Shown here: one piece after another, positions 11,310-24,303 of the stretch
How the letters are laid out: each line of letters opens with the position of its first letter
Position numbering within the stretch: position 1 is the stretch's first letter
Assembly: GCA_029747585.1 (NCBI GenBank)
Contig: JAPEVF010000098.1
Coordinates: 48,805 to 112,804, forward strand
Origin: Pleurotus djamor
Taxonomy: Eukaryota; Basidiomycota; Agaricomycetes; Agaricales; Pleurotaceae
DNA: 64,000 nucleotides
Reading direction: 5' to 3'
Notes under the pieces: model-generated
The model's input: only the letters and a program-made list of their open reading frames with translations
Database searches by the model: none
What the model was told of the DNA's origin: nothing
Program-made: the position numbers and the translations under genes

Positions 11310-14300
11310 ATGGCATCTAACCATGCTACTCAGGCCATCGCTTCAGGCGACCTCGTCGACCTCGTTTCCTCTTCTGGCACGGCAACCATCTACCCTTCTG
11401 ACGACGCTATCCTTGGCGTTCTACAAGCACGTTTTCGGGCTGACCTACCATACACAAGGATAGGAGCAACAAATCTCGTCGTTGTCAACCCATACAAGAC
11501 CCTCGCGAACGTCAACGATGCGAGCGCGAAGGAATACGCGGATCGGTGCTACAAGGACACCGCTATGCCCATGGCAGACTCGCCTAAGCCATTACAGCCC
11601 CATCTTTATGATTTGGCTGCCAGAGTGTATCTCATGATGCGGAGGAGGAATGAGTCGCAGAGCGTCATTGCCAGGTGAGTTGAGATTGCTTGCATTTGTC
11701 ATTGTTGCTCATGAGGTTCTGTGAAGAGGGATAACTGGCTCAGGGAAGTCTTCAAGTATACGACTCTTCATGAACCAAATTCTACGACTCTCTACTCACT
11801 CCAAGAAGGAGGCTAGGATTGGAGAACAGATCAAAGCTTTTTCTACTGTCCTGGACTCTTTTGGTAACGCAAAGACGCTCATGAGTCCCAATGCCTCCCG
11901 ACACGGACGTTACTTGGAGCTGCATTTCAATGAGCGTGGCAGAATAGGCGCAGCCAAAGCCCTTGCCTTTGGCCTCGACAAATCGCGCCTCACCAGACTC
12001 TCGCATGAGGAGCGCACCTATCACGTCTTCTATCAATTCTTAGCCGGTGCGACGACCACCGAACGGGATTTTTTCAGCCTCGAAGATCCCTCCGACTATG
12101 CTCTTCTAGCTTCATCAGGCTGCTACAGACTACCCGCAGGACCTTTTAGTGACGACTCTATCGCGATGAGTGACCTCCGTGCGGCCATGCGGACCCTTGG
12201 CTTCAAACCGAAGCATATGTCATCGATCTTCAGCCTCCTTGTTGCCATCCTTTTGTTGGGTAATGTCCAGTTTCATGACGGCGATGCTCGTGATGTTTCT
12301 GCGTACATTGCCAACATGCCCGTCCTTGAACACGCAGCCCGATTACTCGGCGTATCGGCGGAGGACCTTGGCCAGACTCTCACGAACAAGACCATCTATG
12401 TCCGCAAGGAGCTATACACCGTCCTTCTCAACGCTCAACAAAGTGCTGCACAACGGGATCAACTCGTTCGCGACCTTTATGCCATTTTGTTTGCCTATGT
12501 CGTGGAATCCTCCAATCACCGAATTGCTCCCAGCTCCAATGACCCTCCCCCCACCACACAAATCATTCTCTTCGATCAACCGGGCTACCAAAGCCGCGGA
12601 CCCACTGGGACGGCCTCTATGCCCCTTGTGTCTGCATATGGGCAAAACGGATTCGACGAGTTCGCCATCAACTTCGCTGACGAACTACTTCAATCATACG
12701 TCCTCCGTCATACTTTTGAAGATAATGTTGGGTACAACTCTCATATCGTTGGGGATGGTGTCGCTCTCCCTGCCATCTCTACAATGGACAATGGGGCCTG
12801 TGTTGAGCTCCTTCGCGGCGCGTCTCTGAGTGAGCGTTCACAGCGGAAACCCGGAGGCGTTCTCGGTGTCGTTAGCAAGGCTTGTTCGTCGTTCAAGTCA
12901 GGCAAGGCTTCTGACCACAAGAACGAGGACCTGTTGCAAGATCTCGTGTCTAAATTCGGTGTGCATGCCTCGTTCGTGGCCAGTCCTCATGTCGGTGGAT
13001 CACAAGATAGGAACCTCTTCGGTATCAACCATTACGCTGGCTCAGCTTCATATGATGTTTCATTGTTCATCGAGAAGGATACCGACCTTCTTGACTCGGC
13101 GTTCGTTCCCCTCCTACGGAGTTCCTCTGATGCCTTCGTGTCGAAACTCCTCTCTGGTCCTAGTTTGGCAACAGAGAAGCACAGCAAGGACGAGAACATC
13201 GTCGTGCAAGCCCAAGTTTCTTCATGTCCTTTACGCCCCCCAACACCCATACTCAGAGCAGACGGTTCGCGCTCTTCAGTCGAGGTTCACCCACGCCTAG
13301 ACCCCAGTAAGGTCTACCCCGTCACCACCCAAATCAATTTTACCCTCTCTGAACTCTTCAGCACCATTGATCAGACCAAACTCTGGACAGTATCGTGTAT
13401 TCGCCCCAACGATTCCGGTTCATCAAATTCCTTCGATAAGCGTCGCGTCAAAGCCCAGATTCGTTCGTTACTCCTTGCCGATGTTGCTTCGCGGCGTAGT
13501 ATCCAATACGTCGTTGACTATGAGCACAGCGAGTTCTGCGAGCGCTACGTCCCGACAATGCGTGGGTCAGACTTGGAAAGGATTACACAATGTGCTCGAG
13601 CCAATGGTTGGAGGGAAGGTGAAGACTATATGGTCGGTCACCGTTCGGTGTGGTTATCCTACGCATCATGGAAGATTGTTGAGGACGGAATAAGGGCCGT
13701 TGAGAAAGAGGTGAAGAAATTGGCTGGCGGGGAAGACGATGAAAGCGTCATGCCTGACGATGCCACGGAGTACACGCACGACGGTGGCTTGTCTGCACCA
13801 GATCCATTCTATAACGAGAGTGCAGACAATCTTTTGGCTGCTCGCTCCGGAGGTCAAGGTTATCGGGACTCAAGTGCCAATCTCGGAGGATATGGCACTG
13901 GTGGCCTACAGACACCTAATCTTTCTCAGACCATGCGAGGCGGCTTGGGTGGGATGGACGACGATGGTGTTTGGGGAGGCGATGACAAAGTACCGAGCTC
14001 CCCCTCTGCGCCGCCCTATTCTCTTTCGAAGGAAGCTGATGGGTTGGTTGTCAACCCTGCCCCAAATGCTGTTGAAGAGCTCCCCACCAGTCGTACTCGG
14101 AGGATCTGGCTCTGGGTTGTATGGGGCACGACGGGCATCATACCGACCTTCCTTCTCACTCATCTCGGGCGAATGAAGCGGCCAGATATCCGGCTGGCAT
14201 GGCGCGAAAAAGTCACAATCTTTTGGCTCATCTTCTTGCTTAATGCTCTCGTTATCTTCTATATCGTCGGCTTTGGTAAACTCCTGTGTCCTGACTTCGA

Positions 14301-17300
14301 CAGAGCCTGGTCGCTCAACGAAGTCGCTCAACATACGGAAGCCAACGATTTCTGGGTCACTATCCATGGCTACGTCTATGATGTCAGCAACTTTATTGGG
14401 GCCCAACATAGCGATGTGTTCGGACTGATCAGCAATGGCCGTGATACTCTGGAGTCCGTAGCTGGCCAGGACCTTACGTATTATTTCCCCCCCTCCTTTG
14501 ACCCTTGCATGCCCAGATCTTGTCACGGACCAGAATCTTGAACTGATCACCAAGAATGTCACCGACTTTGTCCCAATTGCTATGCATAAGAGTGGTGCGC
14601 TCGCGAGCGCGGGCTCTCCTGCCTTGTCAAACAACGACTGGTACACTGCACAGTTCCTCCCGAAAATGAAAGAGCTCCGCAAAGGTCCATTGGTCTACGA
14701 GAACAAGGAAATCCAAGCTCAAGCCCGGGACCAGGATATACAGAAGTGAGCTCTGCCGTGCGTCTGACTGGTTTGCCTTGCTCATCTTTTGTTTTCAGGA
14801 TATGGGCTGTCTGGCATGACGAACTCTACGACTTCACAGACTATGTCAACAGCCAGAGCGCCAACCCTGCGACTGTCGACGATTTCCAGTTCATCCACAG
14901 CGATATCACCGATGTGTTCAAACAACAGACTGGCCAAGACGTTACAGAGCGGTTGGACAGGGTTTTGGCCGGCCTGGACGCGGGCACTCGCGCTAGGAAC
15001 GTGAATTGCATGCAGAACCTGCTCTATGCAGGTCGCACCGACTTCAGGACCTCCCCTCGGTGCCTCGTCGCGAATTACATCCTCCTCGCCTTGGCCGCCA
15101 TCATCATGGCATCCATGGTCCTCAAGTTCCTTGCAGCTCTCCAGCTTGGAGGCAAACGCTCTCCCGAATTGCAGGACAAGTTCATCCTTTGCCAAGTTCC
15201 TTGTTACACAGAAGGAGAAGACTCGCTCAGGAGGACCATCGACTCGCTCGCTGCTCTGAACTACGACGACAAGCGCAAGCTCATCTTCATCATCTGTGAC
15301 GGCAATATCATTGGAAGTGGTAATGACCGGACTACCCCTCGCATCGTCCTAGACATTCTCGGTGTGGACCCTAAGCTAGATCCTGAACCATTGCTATTCA
15401 AGTCCGTCGGTGAAGGATCACGAGCCCTGAACTACGGAAAGGTTTATTCTGGGCTGTACGAGTTTGAAGGTCATGTCGTCCCGTAAGTACACTTTTTCTT
15501 CGGCTTGCACGAACGCTTATCTATCTTTCACAGTTATATGGTCGTTGTCAAAGTCGGAAAACCAACTGAGCGCTCCAAGCCTGGCAATCGAGGCAAACGA
15601 GACAGTCAGATCCTCCTTATGCACTACCTCAACCGCGTCCACTTTGATGCCCCAATGTCACCCCTTGAGTTGGAAATCTATCACCAGATGAGAAACGTGA
15701 TTGGTATCGATCCTGCATTCTATGAGTACATCTTTACTGTTGACGCCGATACGGTACGTGCGCTTCACACCTCTCATTGTCGCCTTGCGAATTGACTGTT
15801 CTTTAGACTGTGACTGGCGAGTCCTTGAATAGACTGGTTGCTTCTTGTGCCGATGATTCAAGCGTTATCGGTATTTGTGGTGAAACCAAGCTCGAGAACG
15901 AAGAAGGCTCTTGGTGGACCATGATCCAGGTTTACGAGTACTACATCTCCCACCATCTGAGCAAGGCCTTCGAAAGTTTATTCGGTTCCGTGACCTGCTT
16001 GCCTGGTTGTTTCTCGCTCTATCGCATCCGTACAGCTGATAAGGGACGACCCATCATCATCTCCAACCGTATCATCGAAGAATACGCTGAACCCAACGTC
16101 GACACCTTGCACAAGAAGAATCTGTTCTCGCTCGGTGAAGATCGTTTCTTGACTACCTTGTTGATGAAACATTTCCCCACGTTCAAGACCAAGTTCTGTG
16201 CAGACGCCCTCGCTCGCACCGTCGCACCGGAGTCGTGGCGTGTCCTCTTCTCTCAGAGACGTCGTTGGATCAACTCCACCGTCCACAATCTCTGTGAACT
16301 AGTGATGCTTCCCGAACTCTTTGGCTTCTGTTGCTTCTCGATGCGATTCTTTGTCTTCATTGACTTGTTGAGTACCATAGTAAGTATCGATTTCTTGCGT
16401 AGCTTTGGCTAGCACTGAACGTCCTTGGTCTAGATTCTGCCATCAACTGTTGTATATGTACGAGGAATTCTCTCCCCTTTCACATTTGATTCTAATTTCT
16501 CCGTAGTTGGTCTACCTGATTGTCACCGTCACTACTCAACATGCGCCGCTTCCTGTCATTTCGCTTGCCATGATTGCTGCGGTTTACGGTCTCCAAGTGA
16601 GTCCTTTTCCATATCGTCTGTAGCGGCTGCTCACCAGCATGTTTCTAGGCTATAATCTTCATTATCAAGCGAGAATTTATGCTTGTTGGCTGGATGGTGG
16701 TGTACATCCTATCGTAAGAGAACCTCGTGCATCATGGTGTCACATCATTTAACTCAAGCATATCTGCAGTTATCCGGTGTACAGTTTCTTCCTCCCCGTT
16801 TACTCTTTCTGGTGTATGGACGAATTCGGTTGGGGTAATACTCGTCTTGTCATCGGCGAAGGCAAAGAAAAGAAGGTCATTATCAATGAGGACGACAAGT
16901 TCGATGATTCCATGATCCCTCTCAAGAAGTTCAGCGGTCAGTGCATGCCCTTATCTTGGCTTGACCACTAGATCTAACTCGTCTTCAGAGTACGAAGCTG
17001 AAGCTTGGGAACGAGGCTCCCAGCATTCGGCAGAAACTGGTTACAGTGGCAAACCGAGATCTCGCGCACCACCCTCTCGGGAGGAGTCACCGCACACCTA
17101 CCATCAAGCCTCTCATGCGGGCGACTACTACCGCGATACAAATTTGACTGCTTCGGGACGCCATGGTGGTAGCCAACAATCTCATGGACACTCGGCTTCT
17201 GTGCATCACGGTCAACAACCCGCCATGTCACAGTATGGTTCCATGCCTCAACTTCCGTTCATGCCATTCGGCGGTGGCCCGGGATCTATTGCTGGATCCG

Positions 17301-17804
17301 ACTATGGAGGACCTGCGGTAGGGATGGGCATGGGCCCCTTGCCGTACCAAAACACGGGTGGTAGTATGTATGGAATGATGCCCCCGGCCGCGGTCCCGCG
17401 GAACACGATGATGTCGAATATGAATATGTTCGGCGGTAGCTTTGGTGGTTCGCAATCGGGACACTCTGGAGGGTTCATGCCTCCTCCTGCCATAGGCGAC
17501 ACTCGGCCCATGTCTACGTTCTCAATGGCAACAACTGCAAACCCGTTCGCAGGGCCCAACCTCAATCCCAACCCAACCGATGATGAACTCTTCACCGCTC
17601 TGCGGAATTTCCTAAGCACTCAGGATTTGATGACTGTCACGAAGAAGTAAGTTCACTCGTTCTACGCGCAGCAAAAGTTGGAAGCTGACGCCTTTTTTCA
17701 GAACGGCCAGGGAAGCCATGACTTCCAAGTTCCCCAATGCTGACCTTGGTGGTCGCAAAGACTTCTTGAATTCATCCATAGATCAGATACTTTCGGAATC
17801 ATAG
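11310..17804 (+). CDS. Class V-type chitin synthase with N-terminal myosin motor
   Basis: Cell-wall chitin synthase (UDP-GlcNAc to chitin) fused to a myosin head. The order is: myosin motor with P-loop [14 protein letters not shown]; a linker; membrane segments near [20 protein letters not shown]; a cytochrome-b5-like segment ([15 protein letters not shown]); a second such segment ([16 protein letters not shown]); then the GT2 catalytic domain with [28 protein letters not shown] and QRRRWINST (QxxRW). C-terminal transmembrane helices follow, then a Gly/Met/Ser-rich linker and a DEK-C domain ending DQILSES. The frame breaks at a run of seven C at 14487-14493: six C would give [13 protein letters not shown] and rejoin the downstream frame. 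Everything after it is intact, so this is probably a base-call error. The motor presumably helps vesicle delivery or exocytosis at the growing tip (family knowledge). Confidence 0.95.
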
Positions 17805-18254
17805 ACCTAGCCTTTCATTAACATATCTCAACGGACTCGCGCATTTGTTATACTTTCTTTGACCTCACTACTGCTCGCATCGCATCGTTTGACATTAGCT
17901 TCCTCTGGACATCTTTTTTTGTAGTACTTAATGGACAACTGGGCCCAACGCTATAATCGTACATTCGCTTTACTACTGGACGCAGGTACAACATAATCAT
18001 ACCTAGCTCTCTGACCATGCATACATTATATAGTGATCCGATGATTACTCATTAAAACATCCCATCTCCGATGGAGGGATCTACCAATGAGGGATGTGGA
18101 GAGCGTGGAATATGGAAAGTTTGTACAATGAATCTGAGTCTATGCTGAAGCGTCTACTAAAACACCATCGTCAGTCCCAGATGACGGATGCCTGGCAAGA
18201 GCAACGGATTCTAGCAAGACAGAAGGTTGATGATCAAAGGTAATTTACAAGCCA
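17805..18254. other. Intergenic between convergent chitin synthase and SEC27
   Basis: About 450 bases holding the 3' ends of two convergent genes. It is AT-richer than the flanking coding sequence. No gene or repeat is recognised. Confidence 0.5.
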
Positions 18255-21149
18255 CTAGAGCAATTCACCTTGGGACACTTGGTTTTCATGCGCAAGGGCA
18301 TCCGACCAGCCTTCTTCGAAGAGATCGGAGTTTTGTGATGGGTGTGCAATGGCTGCTGCAATTTTGGGACGACCCTTCGACTTCAGGTCATTCTTCCAAG
18401 CGTCAACGGCGACGGGAGCGTAACTGAAAAACAAAGAATAAGGAATGGACGTTGGACGCAGAGGCGGACGCGTAACTCACCTTGGGATATAGGTGCGAGC
18501 GAACACAGCAGCTTCCGGTGCACGCTGCGTCTTGATTAGCAGGTCAACGCACGATTTGGCATCGCCGAGCTGCAAGAGGGTGGCAAAGGCGAGATTGTTC
18601 TGACCCTTCTCCTCTATCACAGGCGTTAGTGTACCGTTGAAGTTAGCTAAGTCCGTCACTTACCAGCCGTTGTCGCTAGCTTCTGTAAACCTTCCCTGTC
18701 TCCGATTGAAAGGAGAAGAAGCAAGAGGGAACTCAAGTCACCGGCCTTGTCAAAGCACTCTCTAGCAAGATCGAATCGCCAAACGGTCAAAGCGCGATCA
18801 CCCAAAGCTTTCCATTTGGCTTCGGCCTCGGCCTCGGGAACCGTCCTTGCGATTTCGACGGCGCTGTCCAAGTCATCGAGCTGTAGTGAAAGGTCGAACT
18901 TGTGGTCCGGATCGGTAGTGATCGACAGCGCCAGTTCCTTGAGGTCTAAGGACAGGGTTCAACAAGGGTGACACTAAAGTTTATCAAAAGAAAAAATACC
19001 TCTGCCTTCAAGGAAGCGAGCAACTTTGTTCAGCTGTTCTTTCGGGAGCGTTGGGAGGATTTCGGCGGCGGCCTCCATATCACCACGGAGAACAGCAGTC
19101 TGGTATTCGACCATGTTAAGGGACAGAGAATAGCTGTAGATGTTGACATCTTTGTCGGCGAGGTAAACACGGTTGTGGGCTGGGATATAGCCCAGGAGGT
19201 AAAGAGGGCTTGATTGACGTTAGCGATCGAAGGTTTATAGTGGTAGCAAGCGAGGAACTCACGTATCGAATGGACTAATGGTATATGATTCGCTGCCAAC
19301 GAAGTAGCATAGTCGGTTTGTCGATGTGGTGTACAGGAAACAATCGCCGATCCACTTGGCTGTTCGGATACTGTGCGTGATAAAGTAAGAGCAAGCGAAG
19401 GAGTTGGAACCGTCACTCTTACCTCTCAGGTACATCAGCAATAACCTCGAAAGCTTCTTCAACACCTTCGTCTGTTATGGCGGCACCCTCTTCGAGTTTC
19501 TCGTTGTATGCATCCCTGTCGAAGCGAAGAATGTAGAAAGATTCCTCAGCTGCGATCGCTACTAGGGAGCCAGTACCAGACCAATACACCTGTCAGCATC
19601 GTCAGTTCTCGTAACAAATGAGCATATTCCAAGCACAGACATCTTTGGCATCGACATCAATCCGACGAACAATCTCTCCACTGTCCCAATCCCAGAACAT
19701 AACGAAACCAGTACCTCGTGCTCCGAGGAGAGCTCCGCCATGTAAAGAGTCCATAGCAAAGCTTCCAGCGCCCTTCATGCCAACTCCGCCACGCTCCTTG
19801 AAGTTCTTGTAGACCTTTAGCTTGACCTTGCTCTCCAGCACTGCGTATGTGTTTGAGTCCGGAGCCCAAGCGAACGAGATACCGTTTCCGAAAGACTTGT
19901 TTCGCCAAGCCAGAGCCGTGTAGATGATATACTCTCCGTCACCGACGACGGTAACGAAGCGACCATTGGGGGAGTGGAAGATGGACGTGGCGAAGACCTC
20001 CGTTGAGCCGATTTCCTTGACGGAAAGAGGGATGCGAGCACCCTCGGTCACAGAGTCGTCTGAGATGAGCTGGAGATTTCCTGACAAGACATCGTGATTG
20101 CGAGTGTAGATGAGTTTGCCAGAGTGGTCCATGCTGAAGCTCGGTTCATCGCGCCCCAGTCTGATAGTGACGATACCCTCGTCGAACCCGACAGCCACTT
20201 CATTGGCGTCCTTTCGCAGGGCTATACACCACGCTCGCTCGAGTGCGTAGCTCAGGGTGGTTTCGATACGGTATGTACCACTGTTCCAGATTTTGACCGT
20301 TCCGTCTTCACTTCCAGAGATGATTATAGGAAGGTTGGGATGGAAGACAGCAAATGACACGTTGTTGGTATGGCCCTCCATAGTTTGCACACAACTCTTG
20401 CTCAAGTAGTCCCAAACCTTCACAGTTTTGTCGTCGCCAGTGGTTACCAAGTATGGTTTGTCTGCGCCTGGGTAGAATTCGACGTAGTTGACGCCCTTTT
20501 CGTGTGCTTCCATGGTAAAGTTCGCCGAGGGTGAACCGATTGACCACATCTTCACGGTGCGATCTAGACACGCAGAGACGAATGTGTTCGTGTCTTTGGG
20601 GTTAAATGCGAGGTTCATGATATAATGTGTGTGGCCCTCGTAGACCTAAAGCCGAATCAACATTCCCAAGTCCAAGTTCGCAGACAAGGTCACGCACCTG
20701 GATATTCTTCCAATTCTTTTCCCAATCCCAAGCCTTGATCGTCATATCATCACTACCCGTAATGACGATGCTAGCTGAGGGGTGAACTGCCAAGCATCGT
20801 ATATAGTCCGGGTGAGCCTCGAAAGTCGTTATTTTCTCGTGAGTATTGTAATTGAAGACGCGAAGCTGGAAGTCGTCGGACCCGGCCACGAACCAATTCT
20901 TGCGCGCTATGAACTTGACACATCGGACTGGCACCTCAGCAACCTCGAAAGTCTTTATCAATGCCCCCGTTTCGTGATTGTATATGTTGACAGTTCCATT
21001 GTAAAGGCCAGTCAGTAGCCATGGTTCTGTGGGATGGAAATCGACGTCCTTGACACGATCCGACCTTGAGAATAGTTTCCTCTGTTCGCTGTTATAAGAA
21101 TTCCATGTCAATTGGACAAGTTTGCGCGTACCGTTACTTCAAATAACAT
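18255..21149 (-). CDS. sec27: Coatomer subunit beta' (SEC27), COPI coat
   Basis: COPI coat subunit for retrograde Golgi-to-ER and intra-Golgi traffic, recognising KKxx cargo tails through its WD40 propellers. A short first exon gives MLFEVT and splices to RKLFSRSDRVKDVDFHPTEP. The first propeller follows, with family segments EVPVRCVKFIARKNWFVAGS, FEAHPDYIRCLAVHPS, HTNNVSFAVFHPNLPIIISG and SEDGTVKIWNSGTYRIETTL. The second propeller and the alpha-solenoid continue with LQLDDLDSAVEIARTVPEA, RFDLARECFDKAGDLSSLLL and YAPVAVDAWKNDLKSKGRPK. The protein ends HENQVSQGELL. Several short introns interrupt the 3' half. It is single-copy, full-length and an ordinary housekeeping gene, divergent from kinase copy 2 with about 220 bases between starts. 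Confidence 0.97.
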
Positions 21150-21371
21150 TCTCGAGAACGAGGGAGATGATGAGCAGGCAGGAATACGTGGTAGGCGTCT
21201 AACTGGAGCGCCAAACGTCTCCGTCCTTGAGGGATAGGAGTGACCCTAATAAGCACCCTGACGCTTGGGGTCGCATGCACGGCGTTGTCGGCGCTGAACT
21301 TCTTTCCTTCTTTCCACCTTCCGTCGAACTTTCCATCATTCAACGTCAACTTCCATCCTGCTTGGCTCCTC

Positions 21372-23930
21372 ATGGGCTCTATGTACGTCCCAGCTCTGAG
21401 CTGCTGTTCAAGCCTTCTTACCTCCAATGATAGCCATATCACCACTGTAGATGGCATCGAAAGCCCTCAACCTAACGGATCATTTCTTGTCCATGGACAG
21501 TCTTTGCCGGATCTCACTACACATGTTTCTAAGCGAGATATATATCCAGCAGCTCATGGGGGCTTTGCAGACATCTGGGTATGCAATTGGATGCCAGGGA
21601 CGAATGTACAACCGACGAAGGTACATGTCCTCTCCTTCCAAATCCGTTCGCACACTTACTGCTTAAACTAGGTCGCTGTCAAAGTTCTACGATCTGTAAA
21701 CAGTGGCTTGGACGATAAGAGGAAGCTTGACAGGGTCTGCCATACGCATCCTTCTTGGAAACAACCGGTATTGATGTAGTTTAGAGATTGCGCAGGGAGC
21801 TAGCCGTTTGGCTATCTCTTGAGCATCCTCAGGTTCTCCCATTGTACGGGGTGGTATCCGATTTCGGTCCATATGTCTCTATGGTTTGTCCATGGATGGA
21901 AAACGGCAACTTAAACACTTTTCTTTCTGGGCCCGGGCAAACTTTGTCAATTGAAAAACGGTATCAAATCGTGCGTTCTGAGATTCCACGAACCCTCAGT
22001 TCATTTTGACCACCCTTTTCTTAGCTTCGACAAGTGTGCTCTGGCTTAGCCTACCGTGCGTCGCATTCGTCGCGTAATCACAACCCTACCAACGTCAACA
22101 CACCCTCCAGTACACTCTCGTTCCGTCGTTCACGGAGACCTTACTGGCGTAAGCCGCGTACCCCGCCTATTACTTTTTACACGTTATTTAATCCCTTCAC
22201 AGTGCAATGTCCTCATTGATTCCGCTGGCGATGCATGTCTAAGCGACTTCGGTCTCTCGACAATCGTGTCAGACATGCAAGGCGCCTCGACACTAACAAC
22301 ATCCATCGGTGGCAATGTCCGATTCGCCGCCCCAGAGATATACCGTATCAGCGCAGATGACGACGTTCTACCTCTGCCCACAGCTCAGAGCGATATATAT
22401 TCGTTCGGAAGTATCACCTTACAGGTGAGCTTTCCTTCAACCGCAGATGAAACCCCTCGTTCATCCGAATATACGTAGACTCTCACCGGGAGGCTACCTT
22501 ACCACTACATGAGAACGGATGGACAAGTTCTTATTGAACTCGCCCGAGGACGGCGACCAAGGCGACCTACGGACTCTGTTATAACAGAAGTCCGTTGGTT
22601 CTTCTTGTGTGCTTGTTGGGCCAATCAACCGTCCGATCGCCCCGATGTTGACAGCATACAGGAGTATCTGTCGCATCCCAACAACCCTTTCGTTGCAAAA
22701 CGAGCACCATTGCCTCCTCTCGACAGAATACAGTTGGTATCACTGCTGAACGTCTCGCACGAGAAAGGGCTTGAGTCCTGGACTGCTTTGAGTAACGACC
22801 AGACCGTGAGTTTCTATTTCCGATCTGTGTTTCGATCAAGGTGCCATGACGGCTTTTGGATCTTGATCTGACTGCTCAGGTTGTTGCCAAGCTCGTCAAA
22901 GTACCCCTTTCCGATCAGGAGAAGCTCTCAACGATTCAAGTGCGATTTGCTAGTCATTGATCCCTTCCCCCTACCGATGTACTCATCCCTCGTCTATGTA
23001 GGGTCTCCGAAAAATTGGAGAGGTGCAGCACGACCACATCTCGGCGTATCTAGGCATATCTGTGATAGAAAACACAATAGCTATCATCATGCTTTGGGTG
23101 GATAACCGCAACTTGTGCTCGTATCTTCGCGGACTGTTTATCCCTATCGCGCGAAAACTCGTCATGGTGAGCTTGAATAAAATCCTTATGCTCTCAAATT
23201 TGCTTATAAGGTGCTCGTACCAGATCCAGCAAGTTGCCCTTGCCCTTTCTTACTGTAAGCAGATTCGCGACGACGTTTACCTCCTAATTCATCTGGCTTC
23301 TCACCCTAAGTGCACTCACTATCGATTGTCCATGGTGGCCTAACTGGAGTGCGTAATTTTTCGTCACACACATACCCACCGCTGGCTTGACACCCTCACC
23401 AGTGGAACGTACTGGTTGATCACACTGGTAGCATCAAACTCAGCAATTATGGGCTTATGCCATTCATCTTCCAACGCGCACATCCTCAGAAACTCGTGTT
23501 TACCTACAGCGATGATTTCCGCTGGGCCGATCCTGCACTTTGGTTCCCTAGAGACACGCCCCGACCAAGTATCTCTCGCGCGTCCGACATCTTCGCCTAT
23601 GGGCGAATAATCTTCCAGGTTCGTATCAAAACTCACCCCAAGTGCTACACAAACCAAATGCACACCTTGACTTTGGGCAATTAGATACTAACATCTGAGC
23701 CTCCGTTTCAAGAAGAGTGGGAGGACATGGCATCTGTGGAAGCGTCCATCAAATGGATGACCGCGAGTGACTTCCATCCAGATCGACCGCCAGCGTCGAT
23801 GATATCAGACAATAGTTGGGCACTCATCATGAGGTGCTGGGATGACGATCCTGCTCGCCGACCCACTCTCGACGAAGTGGGCTCAGGCCTTGCACTTACT
23901 ACATGGGCATTTCCCGAATCGCCCTCATAA
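21372..23930 (+). CDS. Tandem kinase-pseudokinase protein, copy 2
   Basis: Paralog of the 8663-11083 gene with the same order of parts. Domain 1: HVSKRDIYPAAHGGFADIW, VAVKVLRSVN, LRRELAVWLSLEHPQVLPLY, catalytic loop SVVHGDLTG, DACLSDFGLS, GNVRFAAPEIY, SDIYSFGSITLQ, ACWANQPSDRPDV. Domain 2: LRKIGEVQHDHISAYLGIS, LSIVHGGLTG in place of the catalytic loop, SIKLSNYGLMP in place of DFG, then the C-lobe SDIFAYGRIIFQ and RCWDDDPARRPTLDEV. Domain 1 keeps the catalytic and DFG aspartates, so it may be active; domain 2 is a pseudokinase. An intron follows the LTG of the loop in both domains, as in copy 1. The start is uncertain: the in-frame ATGs at 21372 and 21381 are the best choices because no intron-free homologous N-terminus is visible upstream. 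Function is unknown; the family is expanded in Agaricomycetes. Confidence 0.82.
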
Positions 23931-24303
23931 GCATCCTGTATATAATTTGGGAATAAGGTGGTACTTTGCATTTGCAAATTCCAAACGTAGCAAAACCTTT
24001 TAGCAAACATGAACCAGTCCTGAAGAATTAGCTTTCTTATCTTCGTTAGGGCTCAAGGCTTTACCAAGGCCATTTCTGAACGAAAGAGCAATCATGTTAT
24101 CCTGAGGTAAACTTGGAAGTACAATGCCAAGAAATATGTCTTTCGGCAAGCACCGAAGAACTGCACAGTTTCAAGCCTCCCACCCGATTAGGAATGTGAA
24201 TATAGTGACCGTCGCCTCCACCCTCAACAACCTCAAGACCAAGGTGCGTAGCCATCGATGACAAAAGCAACGAAGTGCTGATCATTGTATCTGTAGAAGC
24301 GAG
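23931..24303. other. Intergenic, 3' of kinase copy 2 / eL15 promoter
   Basis: About 370 bases with no supported ORF. It serves as terminator region of the kinase gene and promoter of the ribosomal protein gene. No canonical TATA box was seen directly before the eL15 start. Confidence 0.4.

Noticed and set aside
21134..21457. Open frame on the minus strand upstream of SEC27
   Set aside because: It overlaps the short first exon of SEC27 in another frame and lies over the divergent promoter; it has no domain features.
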